A stretch of 5,162 nucleotides of DNA from NCBI GenBank assembly GCA_028678635.1, contig JAJRDC010000221.1, positions 1-5,162 on the forward strand. Reading direction: 5' to 3'. A program made the translations under genes and the position numbers. The notes under the pieces were generated by a model. The model was not told the origin of the DNA. It saw only the letters and a program-made list of their open reading frames with translations, and did no database searches. This DNA comes from Methanomicrobiales archaeon (GTDB lineage Archaea; Halobacteriota; Methanomicrobia; Methanomicrobiales; JACTUA01). This document shows, piece by piece, positions 4,781-5,162 of the stretch; position 1 is the first letter of the stretch, and the number at the start of each line of letters is the position of its first letter.

Positions 4781-5162
4781 ATGAAGTGCCCTGTCTGCGG
4801 TGAGGACTGCGTGCAGTATGCCCACCAGATCCTGGATACCCTGGACACCGTTTTTGCCCCGTGCCCGGCCTGCAAACCCCAGGTCCTGGACAAGGAGAAG
4901 CCCCCGCCCCCCGGCCGGGGGAATGCGCCGGTCTGCACCTGCGAGAAACGGTTCATTGACAACGTTTTTGTGGATATCTATACCGTCATGGTGGAGGAGG
5001 GTCTCCTCTCCCACGGCAGCCCCCTCCGGGAGACAGGGATTCCCCTGGTACACCCCGGCTTTGCCATGACCCAGCCTCCGTACCTCCCCCGGAACTCCCT
5101 CCTCCTCCTCTCCCGCCATGTGGACAGGGAGACCGCGGAACGGCTGATGCGGGAGATCCCCG
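4781..5162 (+). CDS. Cys-rich, probably zinc-binding protein, 3' end cut by window edge
   Basis: An open frame of 127 codons runs off the right edge. The N-terminus MKCPVCGEDC gives C3, C6 and C10, followed by C28-xx-C31 (CPAC) and C52-x-C54 (CTCEKRF), a pattern typical of zinc-ribbon or zinc-finger modules. After that come a predicted helical stretch (59-74) and a Pro-rich segment with HPGFAMTQPPYLP (91-103), then LLLLSRHVDRETAE. I do not recognise it firmly. My recollection is that methanogen proteins with this kind of N-terminus carry a later SAM-dependent methyltransferase domain, but nothing in the window proves that. The ATG at 4781 is only 3 nt from the tRNA 3' end and has no ribosome-binding site; the motif-bearing N-terminus fixes this start, since the next in-frame ATG is at 4988. 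It is probably transcribed with the two tRNAs and translated from a nearly leaderless mRNA. Confidence 0.82.
   Translation, partial: MKCPVCGEDCVQYAHQILDTLDTVFAPCPACKPQVLDKEKPPPPGRGNAPVCTCEKRFIDNVFVDIYTVMVEEGLLSHGSPLRETGIPLVHPGFAMTQPPYLPRNSLLLLSRHVDRETAERLMREIP

Noticed and set aside
4714..4962. Minus-strand frame ending in GPDAIRTHDRPVMSRALSPD
   Set aside because: This peptide is the antisense translation of the CAT tRNA, a well-known source of false protein annotations. The same applies to the frame at 4751-5119, which is also opposite the Cys-rich gene.
1..5162. CRISPR array, insertion sequence, phage or defence island
   Set aside because: No regularly spaced repeats, transposase or integrase motifs, terminal inverted repeats or target-site duplications were seen. 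The tRNA 3' end is not duplicated within the window, so there is no sign of an attachment site.

Overview
The window most likely comes from a GC-rich (roughly 65% by eye) euryarchaeal methanogen, with Methanomicrobiales as the best guess. The support is an archaeal-type (type II, about 290 aa) methionine aminopeptidase, an archaeal BRE/TATA element upstream of the tRNAs, tRNA genes with no encoded CCA, tight operon packing, and GGTGAT/GAGGAG ribosome-binding sites. The genus is not settled from sequence alone.

Left block (positions 1 to 3787, minus strand). Four genes run right to left as one apparent operon: an M24-family Xaa-Pro-type dipeptidase (3787 to 2660), a type II methionine aminopeptidase (2663 to 1788, joined by an ATGA stop/start overlap), an AAA+ ATPase with a long family-specific N-terminal region (1744 to 455), and a PhnP-like metallo-beta-lactamase-fold hydrolase (453 to beyond the left edge, one base after the ATPase stop). 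The first two genes are N-terminal or proline-dipeptide processing enzymes built on the same pita-bread fold. The other two are an energy-dependent remodelling ATPase and a probable phosphodiesterase. Why the four travel together is not obvious.

Centre (3788 to 4466). A 61-bp divergent intergenic region carries an AT-rich TATA-like element that could serve both directions. To its right, on the plus strand, are a 98-aa two-helix membrane protein of unknown function and a 96-aa winged-helix DNA-binding protein. They lie in the same reading frame, separated by one TGA stop and a 30-nt gap.

Right block (4467 to 5162). A 151-bp gene-free stretch holds a BRE/TATA promoter. It is followed by tRNA-Asn(GTT), a 12-nt spacer and a second tRNA with anticodon CAT (not the initiator; elongator Met or Ile2). 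Only 3 nt after that tRNA starts a Cys-rich, probably zinc-binding protein gene that runs off the right edge. The arrangement suggests a mixed tRNA-tRNA-mRNA transcript in which 3' end maturation of the tRNA would create the mRNA 5' end.

All other long open frames, including antisense frames above 500 codons opposite the conserved minus-strand genes, are GC-driven shadows. No CRISPR, IS element, phage gene or clear novel multi-gene defence system was seen. The most unusual signals are the tRNA/mRNA junction, the strong over-representation of the palindrome GGATCC, an intragenic T8-GG-T5 tract, and the compact membrane-protein/regulator pair.
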